DNA of 64,000 nucleotides, taken from positions 248,001 through 312,000 of the forward strand of contig CANNFB010000002.1 of NCBI GenBank assembly GCA_947503785.1. Direction: 5' to 3'. This document shows positions 1 to 11,405 of this stretch, in pieces. Under the pieces are notes generated by a model. That model saw nothing but the letters and a program-made list of their open reading frames with translations. It was not told the origin of the DNA and did no database searches. Within the stretch, counting starts at the first letter, position 1; the number at the start of each line of letters is the position of its first letter. A program made the translations under genes and the position numbers. This DNA comes from an uncultured Campylobacterales bacterium. Lineage in GTDB: Bacteria; Campylobacterota; Campylobacteria; Campylobacterales; Arcobacteraceae.

Positions 1-2
1 AA

Positions 3-194
3 TTTAGTAAAAACTATCACCATTTATTTGATGTAAAAACTGGAACAAGTGCAAATTATATAAAGTCAGTTACAGTAAAAGCCAAAAATGCCATGTTAGC
101 GGATGCTCTTGCAACTGCTTTTTGTGTAATACCTCAAAATAAAAGAATGAAACTTCAAAGTCTATATCCTAATATTGAGGTATATACTTCATAA
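3..194 (+). CDS. apbE: C-terminal part of FAD:protein FMN transferase (ApbE family), truncated by window start
   Basis: Frame 3 reads FSKNYHHLFDVKTGTSANYIKSVTVKAKNAMLADALATAFCVIP..., with HHLFDxKTGxSA and AMLADALATA typical of ApbE. Confidence 0.8.
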   Translation, partial: FSKNYHHLFDVKTGTSANYIKSVTVKAKNAMLADALATAFCVIPQNKRMKLQSLYPNIEVYTS

Positions 195-308
195 GTAATT
201 TATTATATAATTTTATTTTATTACTTATATAAGTTTTTTTCTATATAATTATCAACAGATTAAAAAACCTTAATAAAAAATAATTAGTTGATATACACTA
301 GGAACAAT

Positions 309-1130
309 ATGAAAAAAAAATTAATAGAAAAAATGGATTCCCTCCCTCCTTTACCAAGTAGTATTATCGAACTAGATGATTTTAAAAGAATTAAAAACTC
401 AACTCCTGAAAAATTAATAAAAATTATTGAGCAAGATCCTTTGATGATTACCACAATTTTAAGAGTTGCCAACTCATCAATGTTTGGATTTAGAAGTGAA
501 GTTGATACATTAAGTAGAGCTATCCATTTATTAGGAATGAACTTTACTATCTCAGTTGCTATGGGAACTGTAATTCAAGAAACCCTAAAATCAAACCTTT
601 GCGCTTATGCAGTTACAACAGATGATTTTATGGCTACAAGTGCTTTAGCTACAAAAATTGTTAACACGTGGATATCAAGTATTGATTTTGACTTAAAAGA
701 TGAATTACTTCTTCCTGCTTTTTTACAAGAAACAGGTAAGTTTGTAATATCAGAAATGATTCAAGAAAATAGACAAACCGAAGAATTTCTAGCAGCTTTA
801 GATAAAAATAAAGATATAACATTATGTGAAGAAGAGTTTGCAGGATATAGCTGTGCTAGAATTACTGCAAATATATTTAAAAATTGGTCACTTGGCCATA
901 ACTTGATATTTTCAATTGGATTTGTTGGAGATTTAGAAAACTGTCCTAAAGAATTTATTCAAAAAGTACAGATACTAGAGATTATAAAAATCTTAACTAA
1001 TGTAAGAGCTCCACTTAGTGATGAATCAATAGAAAAAGCAATAACTAAAGTTATTGAATATGAATTAGACTTAGAACACTTTATTAATTCAATAGATGCT
1101 ATAAAAGAAGAGCTTGAAAATAATTCTTAA
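309..1130 (+). CDS. HDOD domain-containing protein
   Basis: LPPLPSSIIEL...IIEQDPLMITTILRVANSSMFGF...SRAIHLLGMN HDOD signature; ATG at 309 preferred over the track start at 288. Confidence 0.8.
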   Translation: MKKKLIEKMDSLPPLPSSIIELDDFKRIKNSTPEKLIKIIEQDPLMITTILRVANSSMFGFRSEVDTLSRAIHLLGMNFTISVAMGTVIQETLKSNLCAYAVTTDDFMATSALATKIVNTWISSIDFDLKDELLLPAFLQETGKFVISEMIQENRQTEEFLAALDKNKDITLCEEEFAGYSCARITANIFKNWSLGHNLIFSIGFVGDLENCPKEFIQKVQILEIIKILTNVRAPLSDESIEKAITKVIEYELDLEHFINSIDAIKEELENNS

Positions 1131-1187
1131 CTTCATAGTAAGTAACAATTAAGTATAATATGTAACTTTTTTACACAAGGGACTTAT

Positions 1188-2309
1188 TTGTTAGATGTTA
1201 CTCTTATAATATTATGTGCTGGAAATTCAAGTAGATTTGAACATAAAGCAAAAAAGCAGTGGTTAAGAATAGAAAATGAACCTCTATGGCTAAATGTTAC
1301 AAAAAAACTAGCAACTTATGCCAACTTTCAAAAGATAATAGTTACATCTTCTCAAAACGAACTTTTATATATGAAAAACTTCTCAGATGATTACTGCTTT
1401 ATAGAAGGTGGAAAGACAAGACAAGAATCAATTATAAATTCACTAAAAGAAGTAAATACAAGTTATGTAATGATTTCAGATGTAGCAAGAGCTTGTATCC
1501 CTAAAAGTGTAATTACTGACTTATTAGAAAACAGAAATAATGCAGATTGCATCGTACCTACATTAAATGTTTCTGATACAGTTATTTATGATGAGAATAC
1601 GATAAATAGAGATAATGTAAAATTAATACAAACTCCTCAACTTTCAAATACTAAAGTTTTAAAAGACTCACTAAAAACTTCTATCGAGCATACAGATGAT
1701 AGTTCAGCAATAAAAGCAAATAATGGAACTGTTAAATATATCCAAGGAAGTAGTAAAAGCAAGAAATTAACTTTTGGTAATGAACTAGATGAATTATCTT
1801 GTTTAAAAGCTCCTTCAAATAACTTCTTCACGGGAACTGGTTTTGATATTCATCAATTTGAAGATGATAAAGAAATGTATTTAGGTGGAATTAAATTACC
1901 AACTGATTATGGATTTAAAGCACATAGTGATGGTGATGTTTTAATTCATTCTATTATTGATGCACTCTTAGGAGCTGCTGGTGCTGGTGATATTGGTGAG
2001 TTTTTCCCTGATACTGATGAACAATACAAAGGTATTGACTCAAAAATTTTGTTAGAAAAAATCGTTGAGTTTATTTACAATGTTGGATATGAGATTGTAA
2101 ATATAGACTTAACAATAATTGCCCAAAAACCAAAGATTAATCCTCATAAACAAGAGATTAAATCTTCAATTTCAAAATTATTAGGAATTGAAAAACAATT
2201 TGTAAATATAAAAGCCACTACTGCTGAAAAAATGGGTTTTATTGGAAGAAATGAAGGCGTTGCAGTACAAAGTATAGCTACTTTAAAATATTATAATTGG
2301 ATTAAATAA
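1188..2309 (+). CDS. ispDF: Bifunctional 2-C-methyl-D-erythritol 4-phosphate cytidylyltransferase / 2,4-cyclodiphosphate synthase
   Basis: IspD-like N-terminus (LCAGNSSRFEHKAKKQWL) and IspF C-terminus (TGFDIHQFE...AHSDGDVLIHSIIDALLGAAGAGDIGEFFPD); TTG start. Confidence 0.93.
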   Translation: MLDVTLIILCAGNSSRFEHKAKKQWLRIENEPLWLNVTKKLATYANFQKIIVTSSQNELLYMKNFSDDYCFIEGGKTRQESIINSLKEVNTSYVMISDVARACIPKSVITDLLENRNNADCIVPTLNVSDTVIYDENTINRDNVKLIQTPQLSNTKVLKDSLKTSIEHTDDSSAIKANNGTVKYIQGSSKSKKLTFGNELDELSCLKAPSNNFFTGTGFDIHQFEDDKEMYLGGIKLPTDYGFKAHSDGDVLIHSIIDALLGAAGAGDIGEFFPDTDEQYKGIDSKILLEKIVEFIYNVGYEIVNIDLTIIAQKPKINPHKQEIKSSISKLLGIEKQFVNIKATTAEKMGFIGRNEGVAVQSIATLKYYNWIK

Positions 2310-3200
2310 ATGAATATATTAATTATAGAAAATGAAATTTACTTAGCACAAAAAGTTGTTTCAAGACTACTAGATGATGGGCACAGTTGTGATTATATTG
2401 AATCACCAAATATAGATAACCTAACAAAAGATTATGATATTGTTTTATTATCAACTTCATTACCTTCTTCTTTATGTAAAAATATAATTAAAAGATACAG
2501 CGAAACTGCAATCATACTTTTATTAGTTTCTTATATTTCTGATGAAACTGTTACTAATCCAATTAAAGATGGTGCAAAAGATTATATTATGAAGCCATTT
2601 ATTATGGATGAATTAGTTCGAAAAATATATCATTATAAAGAGTGTAGGTCTTTAAGACGAGAACTTAAAAGTCTAAGAGAATATGTTGATTTTATTATGG
2701 AAGATATTGACACTAAAGAAGTACTACTTCCACCTTCTTTTCCAACATTAATCGAATCAAATTCACAAAAATGTGCGGATAAACTAGTATTTGAATTATC
2801 TAGAAAATTAGATAAACCTATTTCATTTATATCATTAGGAACTCCTAATTGGCAAAAACAGCTAAATAATATTGATAAAAAAAGAATCATTTATTTAACA
2901 CAATTTCATTCATTAAAAAGAAGTGCAAAAGAAAATTTAATTAAATTAATTGAAGACAAAAATTGTGTAATCTCTTCACTAGAAACGGAAGAAGATTTCC
3001 CCTATAGAAAAGTAGAATTTAATGATTCTAATTTATTAATGTCTAATACAAATATTATGACAATAAATGATTATGTAAAACTAATGGTTTTATCATACCA
3101 ATCAAAATACCCAGATACAGAACTTTCCAAAAAATTAGGAATCTCGAGAAAATCTCTTTGGGAAAAAAGAAAAAAACTTGGTATCGAAAAGAAAAAGTAA
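2310..3200 (+). CDS. Orphan atypical response regulator, HP1021/Cj1608-like
   Basis: Receiver-like N-terminus with Ser at the expected phospho-Asp position (DIVLLSTSLP) and C-terminal HTH (LSKKLGISRKSLWEKRKKLGI); directly downstream of ispDF, as HP1021 follows HP1020. Confidence 0.75.
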   Translation: MNILIIENEIYLAQKVVSRLLDDGHSCDYIESPNIDNLTKDYDIVLLSTSLPSSLCKNIIKRYSETAIILLLVSYISDETVTNPIKDGAKDYIMKPFIMDELVRKIYHYKECRSLRRELKSLREYVDFIMEDIDTKEVLLPPSFPTLIESNSQKCADKLVFELSRKLDKPISFISLGTPNWQKQLNNIDKKRIIYLTQFHSLKRSAKENLIKLIEDKNCVISSLETEEDFPYRKVEFNDSNLLMSNTNIMTINDYVKLMVLSYQSKYPDTELSKKLGISRKSLWEKRKKLGIEKKK

Positions 3201-3209
3201 GGATTTGTT

Positions 3210-3686
3210 GTGAATTTAAGAAAATTTTTTTTAACAGTTGGATATTCAGGATTAAGTCCTAAAGCACCTGGAACAGTAGGTTCATTTGTTTCATTATTGT
3301 TAATATTACCACTAATTCCATATTTACATGTATCAACTATATTTATGGTAGCTATACTTATTACTGTAATAGCTGTTAAGCAGATTGATATCTATGAAGA
3401 AGAAGTTGGAGTTCACGATGGCAAAGAGATTGTTATAGATGAACTAGCTGGTATGTGGATTGCTATATCTATTTGTGGAATAACTGAAGCAAATATGATT
3501 ATTATGGCACCATTAGCTTTTATATACTTTAGACTATTTGATATTTGGAAACCCTCAATTATTGGAAAAATTGATAGAGATGTAAAAGGTGGATGGGGAG
3601 TTATGGGTGATGATATAGTTGCAGGAATTGCAGCTGGAGTTGCTACTGCTGGAACTTATGAACTTATACAAATGTTTCTAGTTTAA
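3210..3686 (+). CDS. pgpA: Phosphatidylglycerophosphatase A
   Basis: GYSGLSPKAPGTVGSFVSL, IVIDELAGMWIA, FRLFDIWKPSIIGKIDRDVKGGWGVMGDDIVAG; GTG start. Confidence 0.9.
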   Translation: MNLRKFFLTVGYSGLSPKAPGTVGSFVSLLLILPLIPYLHVSTIFMVAILITVIAVKQIDIYEEEVGVHDGKEIVIDELAGMWIAISICGITEANMIIMAPLAFIYFRLFDIWKPSIIGKIDRDVKGGWGVMGDDIVAGIAAGVATAGTYELIQMFLV

Positions 3687-3710
3687 ATTTAAATAAAAAA
3701 TAAATAAAAA

Positions 3711-3740
3711 AGGGAAAGAGTAAAAACTCTTTCCCTTTTT
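3711..3740 (+). terminator. Rho-independent terminator downstream of pgpA
   Basis: GGGAAAGAGTaaaaaCTCTTTCCC stem followed by a T-run. Confidence 0.75.
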
Positions 3741-3813
3741 TTATACCTAAACTTCAATCTCTCAAACTTTATACAAGATTGTCAAAGAAGTTATTGTTTT
3801 TTGTAAGCTCAAG

Positions 3814-3878
3814 GCAAAAGTATAAATTCGTAAGAAACGTACATCAAGTACGTGACGAATGAATTTATACTTTTAACG
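3814..3878. repeat. Extragenic imperfect palindrome (REP-like candidate)
   Basis: AAAAGTATAAATTC...ACGTAC-atcaa-GTACGT...GAATTTATACTTTT inverted arms in the pgpA-carA convergent intergenic region. Confidence 0.55.
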
Positions 3879-3902
3879 CAGAGATTGCGAAAATAAGATG
3901 AC

Positions 3903-5024
3903 TTATTTTACAATCTTTGCGAATTCGTTGAAAATATATTTTGACTCATGTGGACCTGGACTAGCTTCTGGGTGATGCTGAACTGAGAAAATCTCTTTAT
4001 TCTTATACTTCACACCTTCAATAGTATTATCAAATAAATTCTGATGAGTAATTTCAGCTATTTCTATAATATTATCTGGAACATTATAGTTATGGTTTTG
4101 TGCAGTAATTTCTACTATATTATCAGGATTAGCAACAGGATGATTGCCACCATGTTGACCAAATTTTAATTTATATGTATCAAAGCCATGAGCAATTGAT
4201 AACATTTGGTGTCCTAAACAAATAGCAAACATTGGAATATTTGCATCAATTAGTTTTTGAACTTCTTTCTTTTCTTCTGTAAGTGTTAATGGATCACCGG
4301 GACCATTTGAAAGAAAGATTCCACCAATTTCTTTTTTCTCAAATCTTTCGATTAAATCAACTGCTTTAAAAGATGAAGGAATAACTTCTACTTCAAGACC
4401 TGATTGTACTAATTCATTTAAGATATTTCTTTTAACTCCAAAGTCAACTACAACAACTTTTTTATCACTCATAACAGCTTTATTATAAGCTTTATTTTCA
4501 TGATCCCAAGCTCCAAACTTATGTACATAAGCTTCTTTTGTAGATACTTGCTCAATATAGTTAATATCTTCAATTCGAGGGCTTGCTGCTAATTGCTTAG
4601 CTAATTCTTCTTTTGAAGAAATTTCAGTTGAAGCTATCATCATCATAGCCCCTTCATCTCTTAGCATTTTAGTTAAGTATCTAGTATCAATATCACAAAT
4701 ACCTAAAACATTATGTTCTTTTAATAATGAATCTAAATTATCTGTAGCTCTATAATTAGAGTAATCATGATGATAATTTCTAACTAGTACACCTTTACAA
4801 TGACAAGTTTTACTTTCCATATCATCTGCATTTACTCCAACGTTACCAATTTCTGGCATTGTAAAAGTAACAAATTGACCTGCATACGATGGGTCTGAAA
4901 TAATTTCTTGGTATCCAGTTAATGATGTATTAAAAACTATTTCACCAACAGATGTTCCTGTTGCACCAAATGATCTTGCTTCTAAAAATGTTCCATTTTC
5001 TAAATATATCCAAACTCTTTGCAT
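3903..5024 (-). CDS. carA: Carbamoyl-phosphate synthase small subunit
   Basis: Class I glutaminase motif FAICLGHQMLSIAHG, FLSNGPGDP, HHPEASPGP. Confidence 0.95.
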   Translation of the reverse strand: MQRVWIYLENGTFLEARSFGATGTSVGEIVFNTSLTGYQEIISDPSYAGQFVTFTMPEIGNVGVNADDMESKTCHCKGVLVRNYHHDYSNYRATDNLDSLLKEHNVLGICDIDTRYLTKMLRDEGAMMMIASTEISSKEELAKQLAASPRIEDINYIEQVSTKEAYVHKFGAWDHENKAYNKAVMSDKKVVVVDFGVKRNILNELVQSGLEVEVIPSSFKAVDLIERFEKKEIGGIFLSNGPGDPLTLTEEKKEVQKLIDANIPMFAICLGHQMLSIAHGFDTYKLKFGQHGGNHPVANPDNIVEITAQNHNYNVPDNIIEIAEITHQNLFDNTIEGVKYKNKEIFSVQHHPEASPGPHESKYIFNEFAKIVK

Positions 5025-5025
5025 A

Positions 5026-5577
5026 TTAAATCAATCCCCTTTTTATTAATTCTTCTTCATATAATCTATGATAAATAATATCATAATCCTCAGTTCCTGG
5101 AATTAGTTTTCTTTTGTATGTTTTTATTTTCTCATAAACACAAGAATCAGCTTCTTCAAAACCTTTCATAAATTGGTCAATAGAAGCAAAAATTACATTC
5201 TTAACTTGATTATCTGAACATGTATAATGAATATAATCTTCATCCCATAGATAATCTAAAATTTGATGAGCAATATCAGAAAATCTATCTTCATTATTTA
5301 AGATTACTCCAAAGTCATTTGCTAATCTTTTTTTAGTCATCCAGAATAATTGTCTTCTATCTGCATTATGAAATTCTATTTCTTCTTCTTGCTCATCTAG
5401 AATCGTATCAACTTTTTCATCTAAATCATACTCTTTATCAATATCCGCATCTAGTATTTTTTCAACTTCAGCTTCAATACTATGCTTTTCTTTTCTAATT
5501 TCAACGATATCACAAGTAACTAAATCTCTTGTGATTCTTCTTGAAATATATGGGGTATGATGTGTCTTCATTCTCAT
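5026..5577 (-). CDS. DUF507 family protein
   Basis: MRMKTHHTPYISRRITRDL...; conserved DUF507-like protein next to carA. Confidence 0.7.
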   Translation of the reverse strand: MRMKTHHTPYISRRITRDLVTCDIVEIRKEKHSIEAEVEKILDADIDKEYDLDEKVDTILDEQEEEIEFHNADRRQLFWMTKKRLANDFGVILNNEDRFSDIAHQILDYLWDEDYIHYTCSDNQVKNVIFASIDQFMKGFEEADSCVYEKIKTYKRKLIPGTEDYDIIYHRLYEEELIKRGLI

Positions 5578-5581
5578 AATA

Positions 5582-7682
<2,101 letters not shown>

Positions 7683-7687
7683 TTTTT

Positions 7688-8797
7688 CTAGTTTCCTTTA
7701 AACATATTTGTAGAAAATACTCTATTAGCAGTTCCGTCAAATGTTCTTATTTCTAATTCATCCATTGCTAACTCAACTGTATTTAAAACCCATGCAGCTT
7801 CATTATCATCAACTAATCCCATATGATTAATTCTAAAAATTAGTGATTTAATATGATCTTGTCCACCTGCGATATTTACATCATATTTATTTTTTAATAT
7901 TTTTCTAATAGCAGGGGCGCTTTCTGTGTAAATAGTAGTCATTGCATTTGCAGGAGTTGAAGGGTAAATCTTACAACCAATTGCTTTTAAAGCTTTTCTA
8001 GATGAACTAGCTCTTAAAGCTGTTTTTTCATATAAAGCATCAAATCCACCATTGTTTTTAATATTTGATAAAATTTCTCTTAATCCAATGATAAGAGTAG
8101 TCGCTGCTGTCCACGCTGTAGTATTTTTTCTTTGTTGCTTAATTTCAGTTGCTAAATTAAAATAAAAACCTCTAGATTTCTTTTCTATTTTTGAAACTGC
8201 ATCATTTGATAAACCAATTACTGCAAGTCCAGGAGGAAGCATTAACGCTTTTTGACTTCCTGTAATTACTGCATCTAAATTTCTTGTATCAATCTTTTCA
8301 ACACCAATTGCTGTAATACCATCTGCAACAATCGTAATATCTCTATTTAATTTTTTAACTTCTTGTGCAATTTGTTCTACTGGATGTCTTAATCCCCCAG
8401 CACTTTCACAAATTTGAATAAATATTGCATCGATATCTTTATCTTGGTTTAAAGCATAAAGTACTTCTTCGACACTTACTGCTTTATTCCATTCATTTTT
8501 AATTTCAGTATATTCAATATCGAAAGCTTTACATATCTTTCCAAATCTTTCACCAAATTTACCTGAGTTAATTGTAAGGGCTTTTTTGTGTGTTAAATTT
8601 GTAATACAAGCTTCCATTGCACCTGAACCACTAGATGCAAGCATAACAACTTCATCCATTCCATATAGCTCAAATAATAACTCTCTAGTTTCTGCAAAAA
8701 TAGCTTCAAACTCTGGAGTTCTATGATGAATCGTAATATCAGCCATTGCCTTTCTTACAAATTCTGGTACAGGAGTAGGTCCTGGAGTTAATAACAT
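7688..8797 (-). CDS. Class V aminotransferase (alanine-glyoxylate / serine-pyruvate type)
   Basis: MLLTPGPTPVPEFVRKAMA, HHRTPEFEAIF, GSQKALMLPPGLAVIGLS PLP-lysine region. Confidence 0.85.
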   Translation of the reverse strand: MLLTPGPTPVPEFVRKAMADITIHHRTPEFEAIFAETRELLFELYGMDEVVMLASSGSGAMEACITNLTHKKALTINSGKFGERFGKICKAFDIEYTEIKNEWNKAVSVEEVLYALNQDKDIDAIFIQICESAGGLRHPVEQIAQEVKKLNRDITIVADGITAIGVEKIDTRNLDAVITGSQKALMLPPGLAVIGLSNDAVSKIEKKSRGFYFNLATEIKQQRKNTTAWTAATTLIIGLREILSNIKNNGGFDALYEKTALRASSSRKALKAIGCKIYPSTPANAMTTIYTESAPAIRKILKNKYDVNIAGGQDHIKSLIFRINHMGLVDDNEAAWVLNTVELAMDELEIRTFDGTANRVFSTNMFKGN

Positions 8798-9033
8798 ATT
8801 CGTTTCCTTATTTCATTCTTTATAGCAAAACGTATTATTTTATCTAAGTTTTTATTATGAAGAGGTTAAGTATTTTTTTGATGTATTTTAATTTATCAAG
8901 CAATTTCTAGTACTTTAATCTATAGTTATCAGCTTTTTTTTAATCTTAACAACAATTTTTATGTTAAAAAGAAAAATAACATAATAAATTTTCAAATTTT
9001 AAAAGCCTATTTTCAGGTCTCTGTTAGTAAATA

Positions 9034-9050
9034 TACTACTAGTTAGTATT
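9034..9050. promoter_or_regulatory. MarR-type operator, copy 1 (degenerate)
   Basis: TACTACTAGTTAGTATT, near-palindrome upstream of the marR-family gene. Confidence 0.6.
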
Positions 9051-9068
9051 AAGAATACATCTTAGCTC

Positions 9069-9098
9069 TTGACATTTACTACTAATTAGTACTATAAT
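9069..9098 (+). promoter_or_regulatory. Sigma70-type promoter with embedded MarR operator (copy 2)
   Basis: TTGACA (9069-9074), 18-bp spacer containing TACTACTAATTAGTACTA, TATAAT (9093-9098), ~16 bp before the marR start. Confidence 0.75.
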
Positions 9099-9113
9099 TT
9101 CAATAAGGAGTTA

Positions 9114-9560
9114 ATGATGAATACAAAAAGTTACGGATTAAGAACTGATAAAGCTATGAAAACAATGGTTAGATTAGAAAGACTTAATTTAAAAGTACAT
9201 ACACAAACTGTAAACTATTTATCAGAACATAACCTTACATTTAATCAATTTAAAGTACTTGAAGTTTTATATCATAGAGGTAACTTAAATGTAAGTTCAA
9301 TTACAAAACTTACGATGAGTACTCCTGGAAATATAACAGTAGTTATTAAAAATCTTAAAAGAGATGATTGGATTACTTCTATTTTAAATCCTGATGATAA
9401 AAGAGCATCAATTTTAACTATTACACAAAAAGGCACGAAGGTGATTGAAAAAGTATTTCCAAATCATGCAAAAAATCTTCACAATTGCGTTGAAGTTTTA
9501 AATGATGAAGAATTAGATACTTTTTACAATTTATTAAATAAATTATATCAGGCAAATTAA
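9114..9560 (+). CDS. MarR family transcriptional regulator
   Basis: winged-helix: NLTFNQFKVLEVLYHRGNLNVSSITKLTMSTPGNITVVIKNLKRDDWI...DKRASILTITQKG. Confidence 0.85.
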   Translation: MMNTKSYGLRTDKAMKTMVRLERLNLKVHTQTVNYLSEHNLTFNQFKVLEVLYHRGNLNVSSITKLTMSTPGNITVVIKNLKRDDWITSILNPDDKRASILTITQKGTKVIEKVFPNHAKNLHNCVEVLNDEELDTFYNLLNKLYQAN

Positions 9561-9574
9561 AAAATTTAATCAAT

Positions 9575-9592
9575 TACTACTAATTAGTAGTA
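9575..9592. promoter_or_regulatory. MarR-type operator, copy 3 (perfect 18-bp palindrome)
   Basis: TACTACTAATTAGTAGTA between marR and the yceI-like gene. Confidence 0.75.
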
Positions 9593-9608
9593 TAAAAAAG
9601 GAAATAAT

Positions 9609-10175
9609 ATGAACTTTACAAAATTAACACTAACTTCACTTCTTACAGCATCTGCACTTTTTGCAGGAACATATAATGTGGATGCAAGTCATTCAAATAT
9701 TGGCTTTAAAGTAAAACACTTAATGATTTCAAATGTAAGTGGAAAGTTTGACAAATTTAACGGAACATTTGATTATGATGAAAAAACTAAAACATTAACA
9801 TCTTTAACTGGAAATATTGAAGCCGCTTCAATTAATACTGAAAATGAAAAAAGAGATGCTCACTTAAAATCTGCAGATTTTTTTGAAGTTAAAAAGTATC
9901 CTAATCTAACTTTTAAATTAGATAAAATATCAGGTGATTCTGCTTTTGGTAAGTTAACAATTCATGGTATTACAAAAGATGTAAAACTTGATTTTGAAAA
10001 TAATGGAAGTATTGTTGATCCATGGGGAAATACAAGAGTTGGTTTAGCTTTAAGTGGAAAAATTAATAGAAAAGATTTTGGATTAACTTGGAACAAAGCT
10101 CTTGAAGTTGGAGGAGTTGTAGTTGGTGATAAAATAAAACTTGATATTGAAGTAGAAGGTATCTTAGCTAAATAA
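9609..10175 (+). CDS. YceI family periplasmic protein
   Basis: Signal peptide then YNVDASHSNIGFKVKHLMISNVSGKFDKFNGTFDYD; KSADFFEVKKYPNLTFKL. Confidence 0.9.
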   Translation: MNFTKLTLTSLLTASALFAGTYNVDASHSNIGFKVKHLMISNVSGKFDKFNGTFDYDEKTKTLTSLTGNIEAASINTENEKRDAHLKSADFFEVKKYPNLTFKLDKISGDSAFGKLTIHGITKDVKLDFENNGSIVDPWGNTRVGLALSGKINRKDFGLTWNKALEVGGVVVGDKIKLDIEVEGILAK

Positions 10176-10197
10176 GCTAAGATTAGAAGGAGTTAAA

Positions 10198-10905
10198 ATG
10201 CTAAAGAAATTATCTAAAGAAAATATGGGAACATCAAACTTAGGATGGCTAGAGTCCAGATTTCATTTTTCATTTGCAGAATATAGAAATCCTGAAAATA
10301 TAAACTTTGGTGTTTTAAGAATACTAAATGATGATATTCTTCATACAAATTCAGGTTTTGATACTCACCCACATTCAAATATGGAGATTATTTCTTATGT
10401 AGTTGATGGTGAAATAACACACAAAGATTCAATGGGAAATAGTGAAACTTTGAAAAAAGGTGAAGTTCAGTATTTAAGTGCTGGGGATGGAATTTATCAT
10501 AGTGAGCATAATGTTCATGATTCAAAAGATTTAAGACTTCTTCAAATTTGGATAGTTCCACCTGCTACTTCACTTCCAAGACTTTATGGTTCCAATAGAT
10601 TTAAAGAAGAAGAAAAAGAGAATAAACTTTTAAATATTGTATCTTCACAAGAGGGTAATGCTGAAATAAAAATTTATCAAGATATAAATATTTATGTTTC
10701 AAAACTTGAAGAAAAAAAGAATTTAGAGTATAAAATAGAAGAAAATAGACAGGTATATTTTGTACAAATTGAAGGCTCATCAAAAGTAAATAATATTGAG
10801 TTAAATCATGGAGATGCATTAGAAGTTACAAAAGAGAATATTTTAAATATTCAAGCTATTTCGAACTCTCATTTCTTATTTATTGAAATGAAAGAGGCTA
10901 AGTAA
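10198..10905 (+). CDS. Pirin family protein
   Basis: FDTHPHSNMEIISYVVDGEITHKDSMGN...GDGIYHSEHN. Confidence 0.9.
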   Translation: MLKKLSKENMGTSNLGWLESRFHFSFAEYRNPENINFGVLRILNDDILHTNSGFDTHPHSNMEIISYVVDGEITHKDSMGNSETLKKGEVQYLSAGDGIYHSEHNVHDSKDLRLLQIWIVPPATSLPRLYGSNRFKEEEKENKLLNIVSSQEGNAEIKIYQDINIYVSKLEEKKNLEYKIEENRQVYFVQIEGSSKVNNIELNHGDALEVTKENILNIQAISNSHFLFIEMKEAK

Positions 10906-10919
10906 AAGAAGTAAAAAGC

Positions 10920-11405
10920 TTAAGGAAAATTAAAAAAGCTTTTTACTTTTGCCACAAAATTAGAAATACTTTCTACGTCAATTCCTAGTATTTTATGTTT
11001 TGTTAAAGGGGCTTTATCTTTTAAATATTTTACTATTTCTTTATGTCCAAAAATACTTGCAAAATTAATTGAGTTAGTAGTAACTCTTGCACCACTTTCT
11101 ACAAGAAGTTTAACTATCTCCACATAACCTTTAAAACAAACTCCCTCAAGTGGAGTTTGTTCTCTTTGGTTTACTTTATTTAAATCAGCCCCATTTTTGA
11201 TTAACATCTGAGCTGTTTCATAGTTAGCATTATAAGTTGCTAACATTAGTAAAGTATCATCTTTATGTGTACTAAGATTCACAGGCATTCCATAAGATAT
11301 CATCTTATCTAATTCTGCAGTTCTTCCTTCTCTTGCATAATCTAATGCAAGCAATTGAAGTTCTGCAAATCTTTCTTCTTCTTGGCTACTTACTATTGTT
11401 TCCAT
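10920..11405 (-). CDS. Ankyrin repeat protein
   Basis: [57 protein letters not shown] ankyrin repeats; overlaps the katA 3' end. Confidence 0.85.
   Translation of the reverse strand: METIVSSQEEERFAELQLLALDYAREGRTAELDKMISYGMPVNLSTHKDDTLLMLATYNANYETAQMLIKNGADLNKVNQREQTPLEGVCFKGYVEIVKLLVESGARVTTNSINFASIFGHKEIVKYLKDKAPLTKHKILGIDVESISNFVAKVKSFFNFP

Noticed and set aside
288-308. N-terminal extension MIYTRNN of the HDOD protein in the ORF track
   Set aside because: ATG at 309 encodes a more typical MKKKLIEKMDSLPPLP start; extension looks like upstream leader
1637-1831. 64-aa minus ORF inside ispDF and 85-aa minus ORF 2633..2890 in the HP1021-like gene
   Set aside because: Antisense to well-supported CDSs; AT-rich chance ORFs
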